This document shows, piece by piece, positions 25,421-32,899 of a stretch of DNA of 64,000 nt (positions within the stretch are counted from its first letter, which is position 1; each line of letters starts with the position of its first letter). The notes beneath the pieces were generated by a model. It worked only from the letters and a program-made list of their open reading frames with translations, made no database searches and was not told the DNA's origin. The translations under genes were made by a program, and so were the position numbers. The DNA lies in the NCBI GenBank assembly GCA_964653435.1, contig CAZZFA010000018.1, positions 1-64,000 on the forward strand, given 5' to 3'. This stretch comes from CAZMVY01 sp964653435 (GTDB lineage Bacteria; Planctomycetota; Phycisphaerae; UBA1845; PWPN01).

Positions 25421-25541
25421 CGTCGTCCTCAGTGAGGCGACCCCAAAATAGCAGGCTATCAGCCGATGGGTACGGCTGTTTTCTTAGCCGTGGCGCACTT
25501 CCGGGTTAGGGCTTCAGGCGCACTACCCCGGAAGTTTTTTT
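25421..25541 (+). ncRNA. Structured leader or small RNA ahead of the PyrK-like gene
   Basis: About 120 nt from the expected transcription start to a terminator. Helices seen by eye: a 5' hairpin GTCG-T-CCTC/GAGG-CGAC (about 25422-25441); a junction where AAAA (25445-25448) can pair with TTTT (25479-25482) around TAGC/GCTA and CAGCCG/CGGCTG (25460-25465 with 25473-25478, loop ATGGGTA); and a competing hairpin ACGGCT/AGCCGT (25472-25477 with 25486-25491). The last two cannot form together, as expected for a switch. It does not match a riboswitch class, SRP RNA or 6S RNA that I know. Either a cis-acting attenuator for the reductase gene or a stand-alone small RNA would fit. Confidence 0.55.
25497..25541 (+). 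terminator. Intrinsic terminator upstream of the PyrK-like gene
   Basis: ACTTCCGGG (25497-25505) pairs with CCCGGAAGT (25527-25535), followed by seven T (25535-25541). It lies between a strong promoter and the gene starting at 25573, the layout of attenuation. Confidence 0.8.
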
Positions 25542-25572
25542 GGGTAGATCGGGTCGTTTCACGGCGTCGCCC

Positions 25573-26538
25573 ATGTCCCTGACAGATACGTTGCGGACAG
25601 CTGCCCGACCGGGGCTGTTCACCACCGAGGTCGTTGAGAACCGGGCCGTTTGCCAGGAGCACTTCCGGCTGACGTTGCGAGCGACTGGGTTCCCGGATGC
25701 GCTGCCGGGGCAGTTCGTACAGGTTCAATGCGGAGTGCCCGATACACCCCCGCCGGCGGGTATGTCAGACGGCTCGGCCGCGGCAGGGGAGCGGCTCGCC
25801 GCCGTCAGCCGGGGCAGACCGTTCGTGCGCCGGCCATTCAGCATCGCCGGTCTCCGTCGAGACGGCGGCGAATGTCGGATCGACCTTATCTATCGCGTGA
25901 TCGGCACGGCGACAGTGTGGATGGCCGGTCTTCGCCCGGGGCAGTACGTCAGCGTCATCGGGCCACTCGGCCGGCCCTTCTGCGTCGTGCGGGGCGCGCG
26001 GCTCCACATACTTGTGGGCGGAGGAGTGGGGTTACCGCCGACAATGTGGCTTGGTCAACTCATGGGCGGCGACGGGCTGAAGGCCATCGCGGTGTGCGGC
26101 GCCCGGAGCGGCTCTCTGCTTCCTCTAACGCTTGAGGTCGGCGGGGGCGAAGTCGACGGGTTCTCGGCTGTTGCGACGTACCGGGCGGCGGAGTTCGGAA
26201 CGTTGCCGGTAATCGTGACGACAGACGACGGTTCGTGCGGCCTCAGGGGCAGCGTGGTTGACGGGCTTAAGGCGGCTTTGCCGCATGCCGGCGTCAGGGC
26301 TGCGGATGTCGCGATCTACGCGTGCGGCCCGGAAAAGATGCTGCGGGCGGTGGCGGATCTGGCGATATCGGAGGGGATCGCCTGCCAGGTGTGCACGGAA
26401 AGGATGATGGCCTGCGGCATGGGCACATGTCAGTCCTGCGTGATCCGTATCCGAGACGCTGCCAGCCGGGAGGGATGGCGATATCGCTTGTGCTGTTCGG
26501 ATGGCCCCGTCTTTGACGCGCGCGAGGTCGTCTGGTAG
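25573..26538 (+). CDS. Dihydroorotate dehydrogenase electron-transfer subunit-like reductase (PyrK family)
   Basis: A 321-residue ferredoxin-reductase-type flavoprotein with a C-terminal [2Fe-2S] site. RRPFSIAG (residues 86-93) is the FAD motif (R-x-[YF]-S), LVGGGVGLPP the NAD-binding start, IYACGPEKML the NAD-pocket end, and CTERMMACGMGTCQSC with a later CC in YRLCCSDG gives the iron-sulfur Cys set. The ending GPVFDAREVVW is typical of PyrK. The protein normally pairs with PyrD class 1B to oxidise dihydroorotate with NAD; no pyrD lies in the window. An insertion at residues 54-84 separates two strands of the FAD domain. The ATG at 25573 sits 31 bases past the terminator. Confidence 0.85.
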   Translation: MSLTDTLRTAARPGLFTTEVVENRAVCQEHFRLTLRATGFPDALPGQFVQVQCGVPDTPPPAGMSDGSAAAGERLAAVSRGRPFVRRPFSIAGLRRDGGECRIDLIYRVIGTATVWMAGLRPGQYVSVIGPLGRPFCVVRGARLHILVGGGVGLPPTMWLGQLMGGDGLKAIAVCGARSGSLLPLTLEVGGGEVDGFSAVATYRAAEFGTLPVIVTTDDGSCGLRGSVVDGLKAALPHAGVRAADVAIYACGPEKMLRAVADLAISEGIACQVCTERMMACGMGTCQSCVIRIRDAASREGWRYRLCCSDGPVFDAREVVW

Positions 26539-26892
26539 CGCATCGTGCATGTTGATACTCCGCAACAAACGTTGCAAAGCCTTGTGGTGGATAGAGTTGT
26601 GGCTTTGATGCGGATGCGCCCCAGGTGCAGACGTTTCGCCAAGGCAACACCGCGGTAAAGCCCTAAGCCGGGATGCGCGTGTCGATAAAGCCCTTCCGCA
26701 TTCGTAACCAACTTTGGGATATGAGATTAGCGTAACGCGCGCGTGCGACGGCACGTCCACCGACAATGGCACCGGGGTTGCTCATGGCAGTTGTGCCTCG
26801 TGCTGGGCGGCCACAGGAGGTCGATCCCGAGGCAAACCGGCCGGCTGAGCGGTCGGGATCCTGAGTGAGACTCCCGCAGGGGGGGAAAGAGC
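26539..26892. other. Intergenic, no gene seen
   Basis: About 350 bases between the reductase and the coiled-coil gene. No open frame with a ribosome binding site is convincing, and no repeat is shared with other parts of the window. The promoter of the next gene is presumably here but no clear boxes stand out. Confidence 0.45.
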
Positions 26893-27174
26893 ATGGCGAT
26901 GGACGAGAGCACCTTTCAGCGGAAGTTGGCCGAGCTTGTTGCGGAAATCAGCACGCTACCGCCGGCCGAGCGGCAGAAGCTCCAGTTGCTTGCCGAGCAG
27001 ACCCGGCAGCGGCACAAGGAACTGAAGGAGACAGTTACGAGCCTGCAGGAGAGCCTGGATTTCCTGCGGTTGTCGATCAAGTATCTGTTGTTCGATCTGG
27101 AGGCGACGCGACGGGAGAACGCGTATCTCCGGAAGATGATCGAGGAGGACCCCGGTTCCCGCGGGGGGTCATGA
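26893..27174 (+). CDS. Small coiled-coil protein, conserved-looking hypothetical
   Basis: A 93-residue, nearly all-helical protein. Residues 5-65 are heptad-like (LAELVAEISTLPPAERQKLQ, then LAEQTRQRHKELKETVTSLQ), followed by SLDFLRLSIKYLLFDLEATR, which looks amphipathic and well ordered, and ENAYLRKMIEE. No Cys or metal site. I recall similar short proteins in planctomycetes but know no function. GGGGGAAAGA lies just upstream of the ATG at 26893. Its stop overlaps a tiny frame by four bases (ATGA), and a strong terminator follows. Confidence 0.7.
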   Translation: MAMDESTFQRKLAELVAEISTLPPAERQKLQLLAEQTRQRHKELKETVTSLQESLDFLRLSIKYLLFDLEATRRENAYLRKMIEEDPGSRGGS

Positions 27175-27320
27175 CGAGGCGGACGCGCCAGGCGATCCGG
27201 CCGGTGCAGAAGACGTCTGGCCCGGATATCCGGCCGGCAATGGCGACGTTCGAGAGCGAGGTGCGGCGGCTTTCCTGCCGTGGGATGCGAGGGGACGGCA
27301 GGGAGGCGGGCGGCGGGTGA
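27171..27320 (+). CDS. Possible 49-residue basic peptide, coupled to the coiled-coil gene
   Basis: Starts with an ATGA overlap at the stop of the coiled-coil gene and reads MTRRTRQAIRPVQKTSGPDI..., ending in GDGREAGGG. It is Arg-rich with no recognisable domain. The overlap and the terminator 50 bases downstream are in its favour; the GC-driven composition and lack of domain are against it. It may be fortuitous. Confidence 0.3.
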   Translation: MTRRTRQAIRPVQKTSGPDIRPAMATFESEVRRLSCRGMRGDGREAGGG

Positions 27321-27369
27321 TTCGAGAGTCTCTCCGAAACGACCGTGCCATGTTTCTTTCGGAGAGGTT

Positions 27370-27410
27370 GCCCCGAACACGGCTCAGGATCGTGTCCGGG
27401 GCTTATTTTT
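27370..27410 (+). terminator. Intrinsic terminator
   Basis: GCCCCGAACACG (27370-27381) pairs with CGTGTCCGGGGC (27391-27402) with one mismatch, then TTATTTTT (27403-27410). It closes the coiled-coil transcript. A second hairpin, CTCTCCGAAA with TTTCGGAGAG, precedes it. Confidence 0.85.
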
Positions 27411-27420
27411 CGCGCGGGGT

Positions 27421-27449
27421 TTGCACGGGCGCAGGAAGGATGGTCTAAT
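27421..27449 (+). promoter_or_regulatory. Candidate promoter of the TrkA-N gene
   Basis: TTGCAC (27421-27426), 17-base spacer, TCTAAT (27444-27449), 41 bases before the ATG at 27490. Confidence 0.45.
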
Positions 27450-27489
27450 CAGGGCGCTGGGACACAGGTCCGGTGAGTGAGGGGTACGC

Positions 27490-28074
27490 ATGTCGGAAGG
27501 GCAAACGGTGCTTCCATCCCTGGAGGAGTACCAGGGGACGTTTCGGGACGGCTGTGTCTATCTGGATGCGCCGGTAAACTGGCCGGGCGGGACGCGGGTG
27601 CTGGTGAGGGTGGCGCCGCCGGCGACGTCGGCGAACGTGGAGCCGTTCGGCCCGGTGATCATTGCGGGTTTCGGTCTGCCGGGACGTTGGGTCGCGGACA
27701 TCTTCGATCGTCACGGGATCGAGTACCGCGTGGTGGACAGCAATCCGGAGACCGTGCGAGTCCAGCAGTCGCTCGGTCGGACGGTGATTCAGGGCGACAT
27801 TTCGGAAGAAGAGACGCTCGTCCGCGCGGGCGTTGCGCAGGCGTCGATTCTCGCGCTGACCGTTCCGAACGAGCAGGCGGTGCTCAAGGCGACCGAGCTT
27901 GCAAGGAAGCTGAACCCGGGCATCTACATTGTGGCTCGGACGACTCACTCCTCCGCGGGGATGGAGGCGTCGCGGCTGGGCGCCGACGAGGTGGTCAAGG
28001 CGGAACAGGCCGTGGCGCGGCAGTTCTACGAGATGCTCCTGCGGAAGCTCAACGCGCAATCCAATGGCGGATGA
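27490..28074 (+). CDS. TrkA-N (RCK-type) NAD-binding protein
   Basis: A 194-residue soluble protein. Residues 55-180 form a Rossmann fold: VIIAGFGLPGRWVADIF (G-x-G-x-x-G), the acidic end of strand 2 in YRVVDSNPE, then IQGDISEEETLVRAGVAQAS and HSSAGMEASRLGADEVVKAE, as in the RCK_N domain of TrkA and potassium channel gates. Such domains bind NAD(H) or ATP and gate ion transporters. There is no channel or TrkH gene nearby and no second RCK_C domain. The first 50 residues are of unknown fold. It converges on, and overlaps by 26 bases, the glycerate kinase gene. Confidence 0.82.
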   Translation: MSEGQTVLPSLEEYQGTFRDGCVYLDAPVNWPGGTRVLVRVAPPATSANVEPFGPVIIAGFGLPGRWVADIFDRHGIEYRVVDSNPETVRVQQSLGRTVIQGDISEEETLVRAGVAQASILALTVPNEQAVLKATELARKLNPGIYIVARTTHSSAGMEASRLGADEVVKAEQAVARQFYEMLLRKLNAQSNGG

Positions 28075-29281
28075 ACCGTCGGGCGGACGCCTCAAGATGT
28101 TCCGCGGCGCGGGAGAGGGCTTCGGGCAGGGGCGTTCCCGGCGGCGTGATGCAGTGGTAGCTTTGCAGGACCGCGAGGGCGGCGTCTGCGCCCTCTCCGA
28201 CGGAGCCGACGAGGGCGACGGCGGGAACGCCCGCATCCCGGGCGGCGCGGCCGACGCCGGCAATGAGCTTGCCCATCATGGATTGCCGGTCGAGGCGGCC
28301 TTCGCCGGTGATGAGCAGATCGGCGCCGACGAGGCGCTCGCGGAGACGGACCGCGTCGATCACGATTTCCACCCCGGGGCGTATTGCGGCCCCGCAGAAG
28401 GCGAGCAGACCGGCACCGAGCCCTCCGGCGGCGCCGGCGCCCGGAATGTTGCGAACATCCTTGCCCAGGTCGCGGGCAATCACGTCGGCGAAGTGTGCCA
28501 GGCCCTCGTCAAGCTGCCGAACGATTTCCGGGGTGGCGCCCTTCTGGGGGCCGTACACGACCGCGGCGCCGCGTGGGCCACAGAGCGGGTTGTCCACATC
28601 GCAGGCCACGACGATTTCGGTCGAGGCGACCCGCGGGTCGAACCGGGCCAGGTCGATCCTTGCGATCTGCGCCAGGGTCTCGCCGCAGGCGCCGTCGGGC
28701 AGGGCGCGGCCGCGTGCGTCGAGAAACCTTGCTCCGAGGGCCTGGACGCAGCCCGCGCCGCCGTCGGTGGTTGCGCTGCCTCCGATGCCGAGGATGATCC
28801 GCGTCACACCACGATCCAGGGCGGCGCGGATGAGTTGGCCGGTCCCCAGGGTCGTCGTCTTGAGCGGGTTACGCTTCTCGACGGGTACGAGTGGCAGGCC
28901 GGAGGCGGCGGCCATCTCGAGGACGGCGGTGGGAGATTGGCCTGGCTCGCCCGTTGGTCCGGTGGGCGGAATGGGGGCGGTCTTGCCCGGTGGTGCGCCG
29001 GCGCGCACGTCAGCCTGTGGTGCGCTTGCGCGCATCGTACCCAGGAGGCCCCATACGGCCGTTACAGGCTCGCCGAGCGGGCCCGCGACGGTCGTGTGCT
29101 CGTACGTGCCATTCGTGGCGGCGACGAGGGCGTCAACGGTGCCTTCTCCGCCGTCGGCCATCGGGCATTTGTCGAGGACGGCGTCGGGAAGGACCGCCCG
29201 CAGGCCGCGGGCGATTGCCTCGCAGACCTCGGCGGCCGTAAGCGACTCCTTGAAACTGTCGGGGGCGATGACGATCTTCAT
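28049..29281 (-). CDS. Glycerate kinase (GarK/GlxK family)
   Basis: A 410-residue kinase that phosphorylates D-glycerate, usually to 2-phosphoglycerate. Signatures are MKIVIAPDSFKESLTA at the N-terminus, CPMADGGEGTVDALV (near 38-52), ILGIGGSATTDGGAG in the middle and LLITGEGRLDRQSMMGK near the C-terminus. An extra 35-residue Pro/Ala/Gly loop (near residues 83-115) lengthens it over the usual 380. The 3' end overlaps the convergent TrkA-N gene by 26 bases. The pathway context (glycerate from serine, glyoxylate or hydroxypyruvate) is not visible. Confidence 0.92.
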   Translation of the reverse strand: MKIVIAPDSFKESLTAAEVCEAIARGLRAVLPDAVLDKCPMADGGEGTVDALVAATNGTYEHTTVAGPLGEPVTAVWGLLGTMRASAPQADVRAGAPPGKTAPIPPTGPTGEPGQSPTAVLEMAAASGLPLVPVEKRNPLKTTTLGTGQLIRAALDRGVTRIILGIGGSATTDGGAGCVQALGARFLDARGRALPDGACGETLAQIARIDLARFDPRVASTEIVVACDVDNPLCGPRGAAVVYGPQKGATPEIVRQLDEGLAHFADVIARDLGKDVRNIPGAGAAGGLGAGLLAFCGAAIRPGVEIVIDAVRLRERLVGADLLITGEGRLDRQSMMGKLIAGVGRAARDAGVPAVALVGSVGEGADAALAVLQSYHCITPPGTPLPEALSRAAEHLEASARRFIRHWIAR

Positions 29282-29325
29282 CGGAGGCCCGTTGTTCGTG
29301 ACCCGGTGCGCGGGGGCGGCGCGTT

Positions 29326-30687
29326 TTACCGGGCGCGCAGGGAGACCGGGGGATACATCAGGAGCGACCGCCCGTCCACCTGCCAGATCCGGAAGGCGAC
29401 CTGATCGCCGCGCTTGACGTTTTCGAGCAGGAGCCCGACGTGATCGAGGTCCCGCGGGAAGTCGCCCGCCAGGGTAACGATGATCATTCCGCGTGTCAGG
29501 CCGGCTCGTGCGGCGGGGCTGCCTTTCTCCACGTCGATGATGACAAGCCCGCCCCGTTCGAGATCCAGCGCGGCCGCAACCTCGGCGGGCAGCGGGGCGA
29601 TCTTCATCCCGAAGAGCTTCTGGGCGAGTTTCGCGCCGTCGGGGATCGGGATGGCGCGGAGCGTCAGCGTCGCCGTAACGGCCCTGTCTTTGCGTTCGAG
29701 CTGCAGCGTGACGCGATCGTTCGCGCCCTTCGAGAGGAGGCCGATGTAGAAGTCGATGTCCTGACGGATCGGCTGGCCGTTCATGCCGAGCAGCCGATCG
29801 CCCGCTTCGATTCCGGCGTCGTGGGCCGGGCCGTTGTCCTTCACCTCCGTGACTCGCACCACACCGCTGCCGGCGACGCGCATGCCGACTTCCACGCGTT
29901 TGAGACGTTCCAGGGAGAGCATGTTCGGCAGCGCCCGGCGGAGTGCGTCCACCGGGATGGCGAAGCCGATGTTCTGAGCGTCGCCGCGGATGGCCGTGTT
30001 GATGCCGATCAACTCGCCGAGGATGTTCAGCAACGGGCCGCCGCTGTTTCCGGGATTGATACTGGCGTCGGTCTGGATCAGGCCGGTGTACTCGACGTCC
30101 TCACTGAAGCGCAGGCGGCGGTTCACGGCGCTGATGACGCCCGTCGTGAGGGAGTGCTCGTAGCCCAGGGGGTTTCCGATCGCGATGACCGTTTCGCCGA
30201 TCATCAGGTCGTCGCTGCGGCCGAGCGTGAGGGCCGGGAGGGGATGGCCGGCGTCGATCTTGAGCACGGCCAGGTCGTTCCTGGCGTCGATGGCGACGGG
30301 GGTAGCCTCGAACTCCTTCTTGTCGGGGAAGATGACGGTCTGATCCTTGGTCTTCAGGACGACGTGCGCATTCGTGACGACATAGCCGTCCGGGTGGAGG
30401 ACGAATCCGCTGCCGACGGAGGTGATTTTCCGCGGGCGTTCGGTAAGGGGCGAGCGGAAGTCGAAGAAGTGTTCGAAGAGGTCGCCCGGCATCGCGGGGG
30501 CCGAGATGTATTGCGAGCAGGCGATGTTGACGACGGCGTCCCTGGTCTTCTCAAAGACTTCGACGACGGGGGTGCGGCGAAGCTGCCGGGACGAGGTTTC
30601 CGCTGTGGCGGCGCTTGCCAGCGGCGCGGCCGCGATCGCGCCGGATGCGACGAACCATGCGACGACCCGTGTCTTCATGGGTTTCAT
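29326..30687 (-). CDS. HtrA/DegP-like serine protease with two PDZ domains
   Basis: A 453-residue periplasmic protease for misfolded proteins. A signal peptide ends near ASAATA. The trypsin-like domain holds the catalytic triad in VTNAHVV (His), RNDLAVLKI (Asp) and NPGNSGGPLL (Ser). PDZ1 begins with VGMRVAGSGVVRVTEV and has GIEAGDRLLGMNGQPI. PDZ2 has GSPAARAGLTRGMIIVTLAG. The layout is that of DegP/DegQ. ATG at 30687 or 30678 both leave a good signal peptide. It follows the GT2 gene on the same strand, 270 bases after it, and precedes glycerate kinase. Confidence 0.92.
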   Translation of the reverse strand: MKPMKTRVVAWFVASGAIAAAPLASAATAETSSRQLRRTPVVEVFEKTRDAVVNIACSQYISAPAMPGDLFEHFFDFRSPLTERPRKITSVGSGFVLHPDGYVVTNAHVVLKTKDQTVIFPDKKEFEATPVAIDARNDLAVLKIDAGHPLPALTLGRSDDLMIGETVIAIGNPLGYEHSLTTGVISAVNRRLRFSEDVEYTGLIQTDASINPGNSGGPLLNILGELIGINTAIRGDAQNIGFAIPVDALRRALPNMLSLERLKRVEVGMRVAGSGVVRVTEVKDNGPAHDAGIEAGDRLLGMNGQPIRQDIDFYIGLLSKGANDRVTLQLERKDRAVTATLTLRAIPIPDGAKLAQKLFGMKIAPLPAEVAAALDLERGGLVIIDVEKGSPAARAGLTRGMIIVTLAGDFPRDLDHVGLLLENVKRGDQVAFRIWQVDGRSLLMYPPVSLRAR

Positions 30688-30958
30688 GCGCAGTGCTCCA
30701 CACACCCGCGGTCATGAAGCGTACCGCGAACCGGACGAGCGGGTAACGCCCGGTCGCTCCTCATACGCCAGTATGCCCTATCGGGACCGCTCCGCCAAGG
30801 GCGGTTTCACGCGTGCGGGGGCCGGCGGACGGATGCGCGGGACGGCCCTGCCGCGTCCGCCCGAAGCAAGGCGCCGCGTCGCGAGCCGATTCGGGATTCC
30901 GTGCTGCCGGCCTCCCGGCGGATTCGTTCGACGCAGCCCGGTGCGTGCTTCGCGCAGG

Positions 30959-31663
30959 TCAGCGCGCGCCCAGCCGGATGTGGCCGTACAGCTTGAAAAG
31001 CTCGTAGAACGCCCGGGCGATGACCCTCGGGTTCGCGCCGGTCTGGGTACCGGCGATTCGCTCGTAGTGATGCACGCCGATCTGGCCGATCCGGTAGCCG
31101 CGGTACTTGGCCTTCGCGAGGATTTCGGTGTCGATCAGGGCGCCTTTCGACCTCATCTCGATCTCGTCGAAGAGTCTCCGCGGGTAGATTTTGAACGCGC
31201 AGTCAATGTCGCGGAGGTTCAGGCCGAAGACGAGGTTGACGAGCATCGTCCAGCACCAGGCGTTGAGTTTGCGCAGGGGGGGGTCGCGGCGGTCGATCCG
31301 GTAGGCCGAGACGATGTCGTAGCGTTTCAGCAGGGGCAGGAGCCGGGGGATCTCGTTGAAGTCGAACTGGCCGTCTCCGTCGGTGTAGAAAACCCATTCC
31401 TTGCGCGCGGCGCGAAAGCCGGCCTGCAACGCGCCGCCGTAGCCCTGGTTGGGCCGGTTGTGAACGACGCGGACCTCCGGGTGCTCCGTGGCGAGGCGGT
31501 CGGCGATTTCGCCGGTGCGGTCGCGGCTGCCGTCGTCGACGATGATGACTTCGAAGTCGTCCGTGATCTTCCGGCAGGCGTCAAGAGCGGCCAACGTGGT
31601 CCGCTCGACGTTCGCCTCCTCGTTATAGCAGGGGAAGAAGACGGATAGGCTCAGATGTTCCAT
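30959..31663 (-). CDS. Family 2 glycosyltransferase (polyprenyl-phosphate type)
   Basis: A 234-residue GT-A enzyme: SVFFPCYNEEANVERT (residues 7-22) and VIIVDDGSRDRTG bind the donor, YTDGDGQFD holds the DxD-like metal site, and LRDIDCAFKIYPRRLF is the acceptor motif of the dolichol-phosphate mannosyltransferase/ArnC-like branch. No C-terminal membrane helices are present. It lies beyond a 180-bp MITE-like element from two nucleotide-sugar epimerase genes on the same strand; the three probably act in one surface-glycan pathway. ATG at 31663 fits the family start. Confidence 0.88.
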   Translation of the reverse strand: MEHLSLSVFFPCYNEEANVERTTLAALDACRKITDDFEVIIVDDGSRDRTGEIADRLATEHPEVRVVHNRPNQGYGGALQAGFRAARKEWVFYTDGDGQFDFNEIPRLLPLLKRYDIVSAYRIDRRDPPLRKLNAWCWTMLVNLVFGLNLRDIDCAFKIYPRRLFDEIEMRSKGALIDTEILAKAKYRGYRIGQIGVHHYERIAGTQTGANPRVIARAFYELFKLYGHIRLGAR

Positions 31664-31680
31664 AGCTGGCCGCACATGCT

Positions 31681-31860
31681 GATGCCGTTTTCGGTAAGAC
31701 AGTTTCGCATGCGGCGAGCAGCGCCGCGAAGGTTCAGTCGCCCCTACCGGGCTTTGCGCTTGTTGACGCCGGGAACCCGGGGCTTACGCCCTGGGCTACT
31801 CTCGGTCGCCCCCATCGGGGCTGGAAACGAACGAAGCTTTCGAACCGAAAGCGGCACTAA
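31681..31860 (-). mobile_element. MITE-like element B, copy 2
   Basis: Inverted relative to copy 1 at 15084-15265 and nearly identical to it (about seven differences over 180 bp by eye). The ends are TGCCGTTTTCGG and, on the complementary strand, TGCCGCTTTCGG. Left and right flanks are CTGA and CTAA, close to the CTAG of copy 1. It sits in the 300-base gap between the GT2 gene and the UDP-sugar decarboxylase gene. Confidence 0.7.
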
Positions 31861-31964
31861 CGGCAGTGCCCTCGGTCCGTCGGCGTCGCCTCGCACTGTA
31901 GCGGCGCCCCGGCCCGCCGGTCAAATCGGTTTCGGGTCGGGCATCCGGGGCCGGCGGGCGCGGA

Positions 31965-32897
31965 TCACGCGCCGGTCGATCGGAAGTACTCGATCGTTCT
32001 GGCAAACCCCTCCCGCCGGGGGGTAGTCGGCTCCCAGCCGAGCATCTGCCTTGCCCGGGTGATGTCCGGTCGGCGTTTTCTGGGGTCGTCGGCGGGTAGC
32101 GGACGAAACTCGATGCGGCTCCTGCTGCCGGTGAGCTCGATGATTTCCTGCGCGACCTGGAGCATTGTGGCTTCGACGGGGTTGCCCAGGTTGATCGGTT
32201 CGGGGAAGTCGTTTTCGGCCCGGCGGAGGAGGCCCTCGACGAGGTCGTCCACGTAACAGAAGCTTCTTGTCTGGGTGCCGTCGCCGTAGACCGTGAGCGG
32301 TTCGTGGGCGAGGGCCTGGCGGATGAAGTTCGGCAGGACGCGTCCGTCGTTGTCCCGCATGCGCGGCCCGTACGTGTTGAAGATGCGGGCGATTCCCGTG
32401 GCGATACCGTGGGTGCGGTGGTAGGCCATCACCAGTGCCTCGGCGAAGCGCTTGCCCTCGTCGTAGGGCGACCGCGGGCCGATGGGGTTCACGTTGCCGC
32501 AGTATGTTTCCCGCTGGGGGTGTTCGAGGGGATCGCCGTAACACTCGCTCGTCGAGGCGTGCATCAGCCTGGCGCCGGTGCGTCGGGCCAGCTCGAGCAC
32601 CTGCCGCACGCCCTCGCTGCACGTCCGCAGGATCTCGATCGCGTGAGGAACGAAGTCCACCGGCGAGGCCGGGCAGGCGAGGTTGAAGATCCGGTCGACA
32701 GGGCCATCGACCGGGATCGGCTCGATGATGTCATGCCGGATGAAGCGGAAGCGCTCGTGTCGTTGCAGGTCGCGGGCGTTCGTTGTCTGCCCGCTGATGA
32801 AGTTGTCCACGCCGACGACGTCGTGGCCGTCGCGCAGCAGCCGCGCGCAGAGGTGAAAGCCGATGAACCCCGCCGCTCCGGTGACTACCACCCGCAT
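31965..32897 (-). CDS. NAD-dependent nucleotide-sugar epimerase/dehydratase, UDP-glucuronate decarboxylase-like
   Basis: A 310-residue short-chain dehydrogenase of the extended type. VVVTGAAGFIGFHLC (residues 3-17) is the NAD motif GxxGxxG. STSECYGDPLEHPQ and SPYDEGKRFAEAL give the catalytic Ser/Thr and YxxxK. RIFNTYGPRMRDNDGRVLPN and GDGTQTRSFCYVDDLVEGLL are strong markers of UDP-xylose synthase, which turns UDP-glucuronate into UDP-xylose. The ATG at 32897 is two bases past the stop of the epimerase upstream, so the two are an operon. The reading frame runs on upstream but inside that gene. Confidence 0.9.
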   Translation of the reverse strand: MRVVVTGAAGFIGFHLCARLLRDGHDVVGVDNFISGQTTNARDLQRHERFRFIRHDIIEPIPVDGPVDRIFNLACPASPVDFVPHAIEILRTCSEGVRQVLELARRTGARLMHASTSECYGDPLEHPQRETYCGNVNPIGPRSPYDEGKRFAEALVMAYHRTHGIATGIARIFNTYGPRMRDNDGRVLPNFIRQALAHEPLTVYGDGTQTRSFCYVDDLVEGLLRRAENDFPEPINLGNPVEATMLQVAQEIIELTGSRSRIEFRPLPADDPRKRRPDITRARQMLGWEPTTPRREGFARTIEYFRSTGA

Positions 32898-32899
32898 AA

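Noticed and set aside
25421..25541. Small RNA considered as SRP RNA, 6S RNA or a tRNA-like RNA
   Set aside because: It lacks the SRP GGAAGGAAGCAGC-type loop, 6S length and its central bubble, and any cloverleaf.
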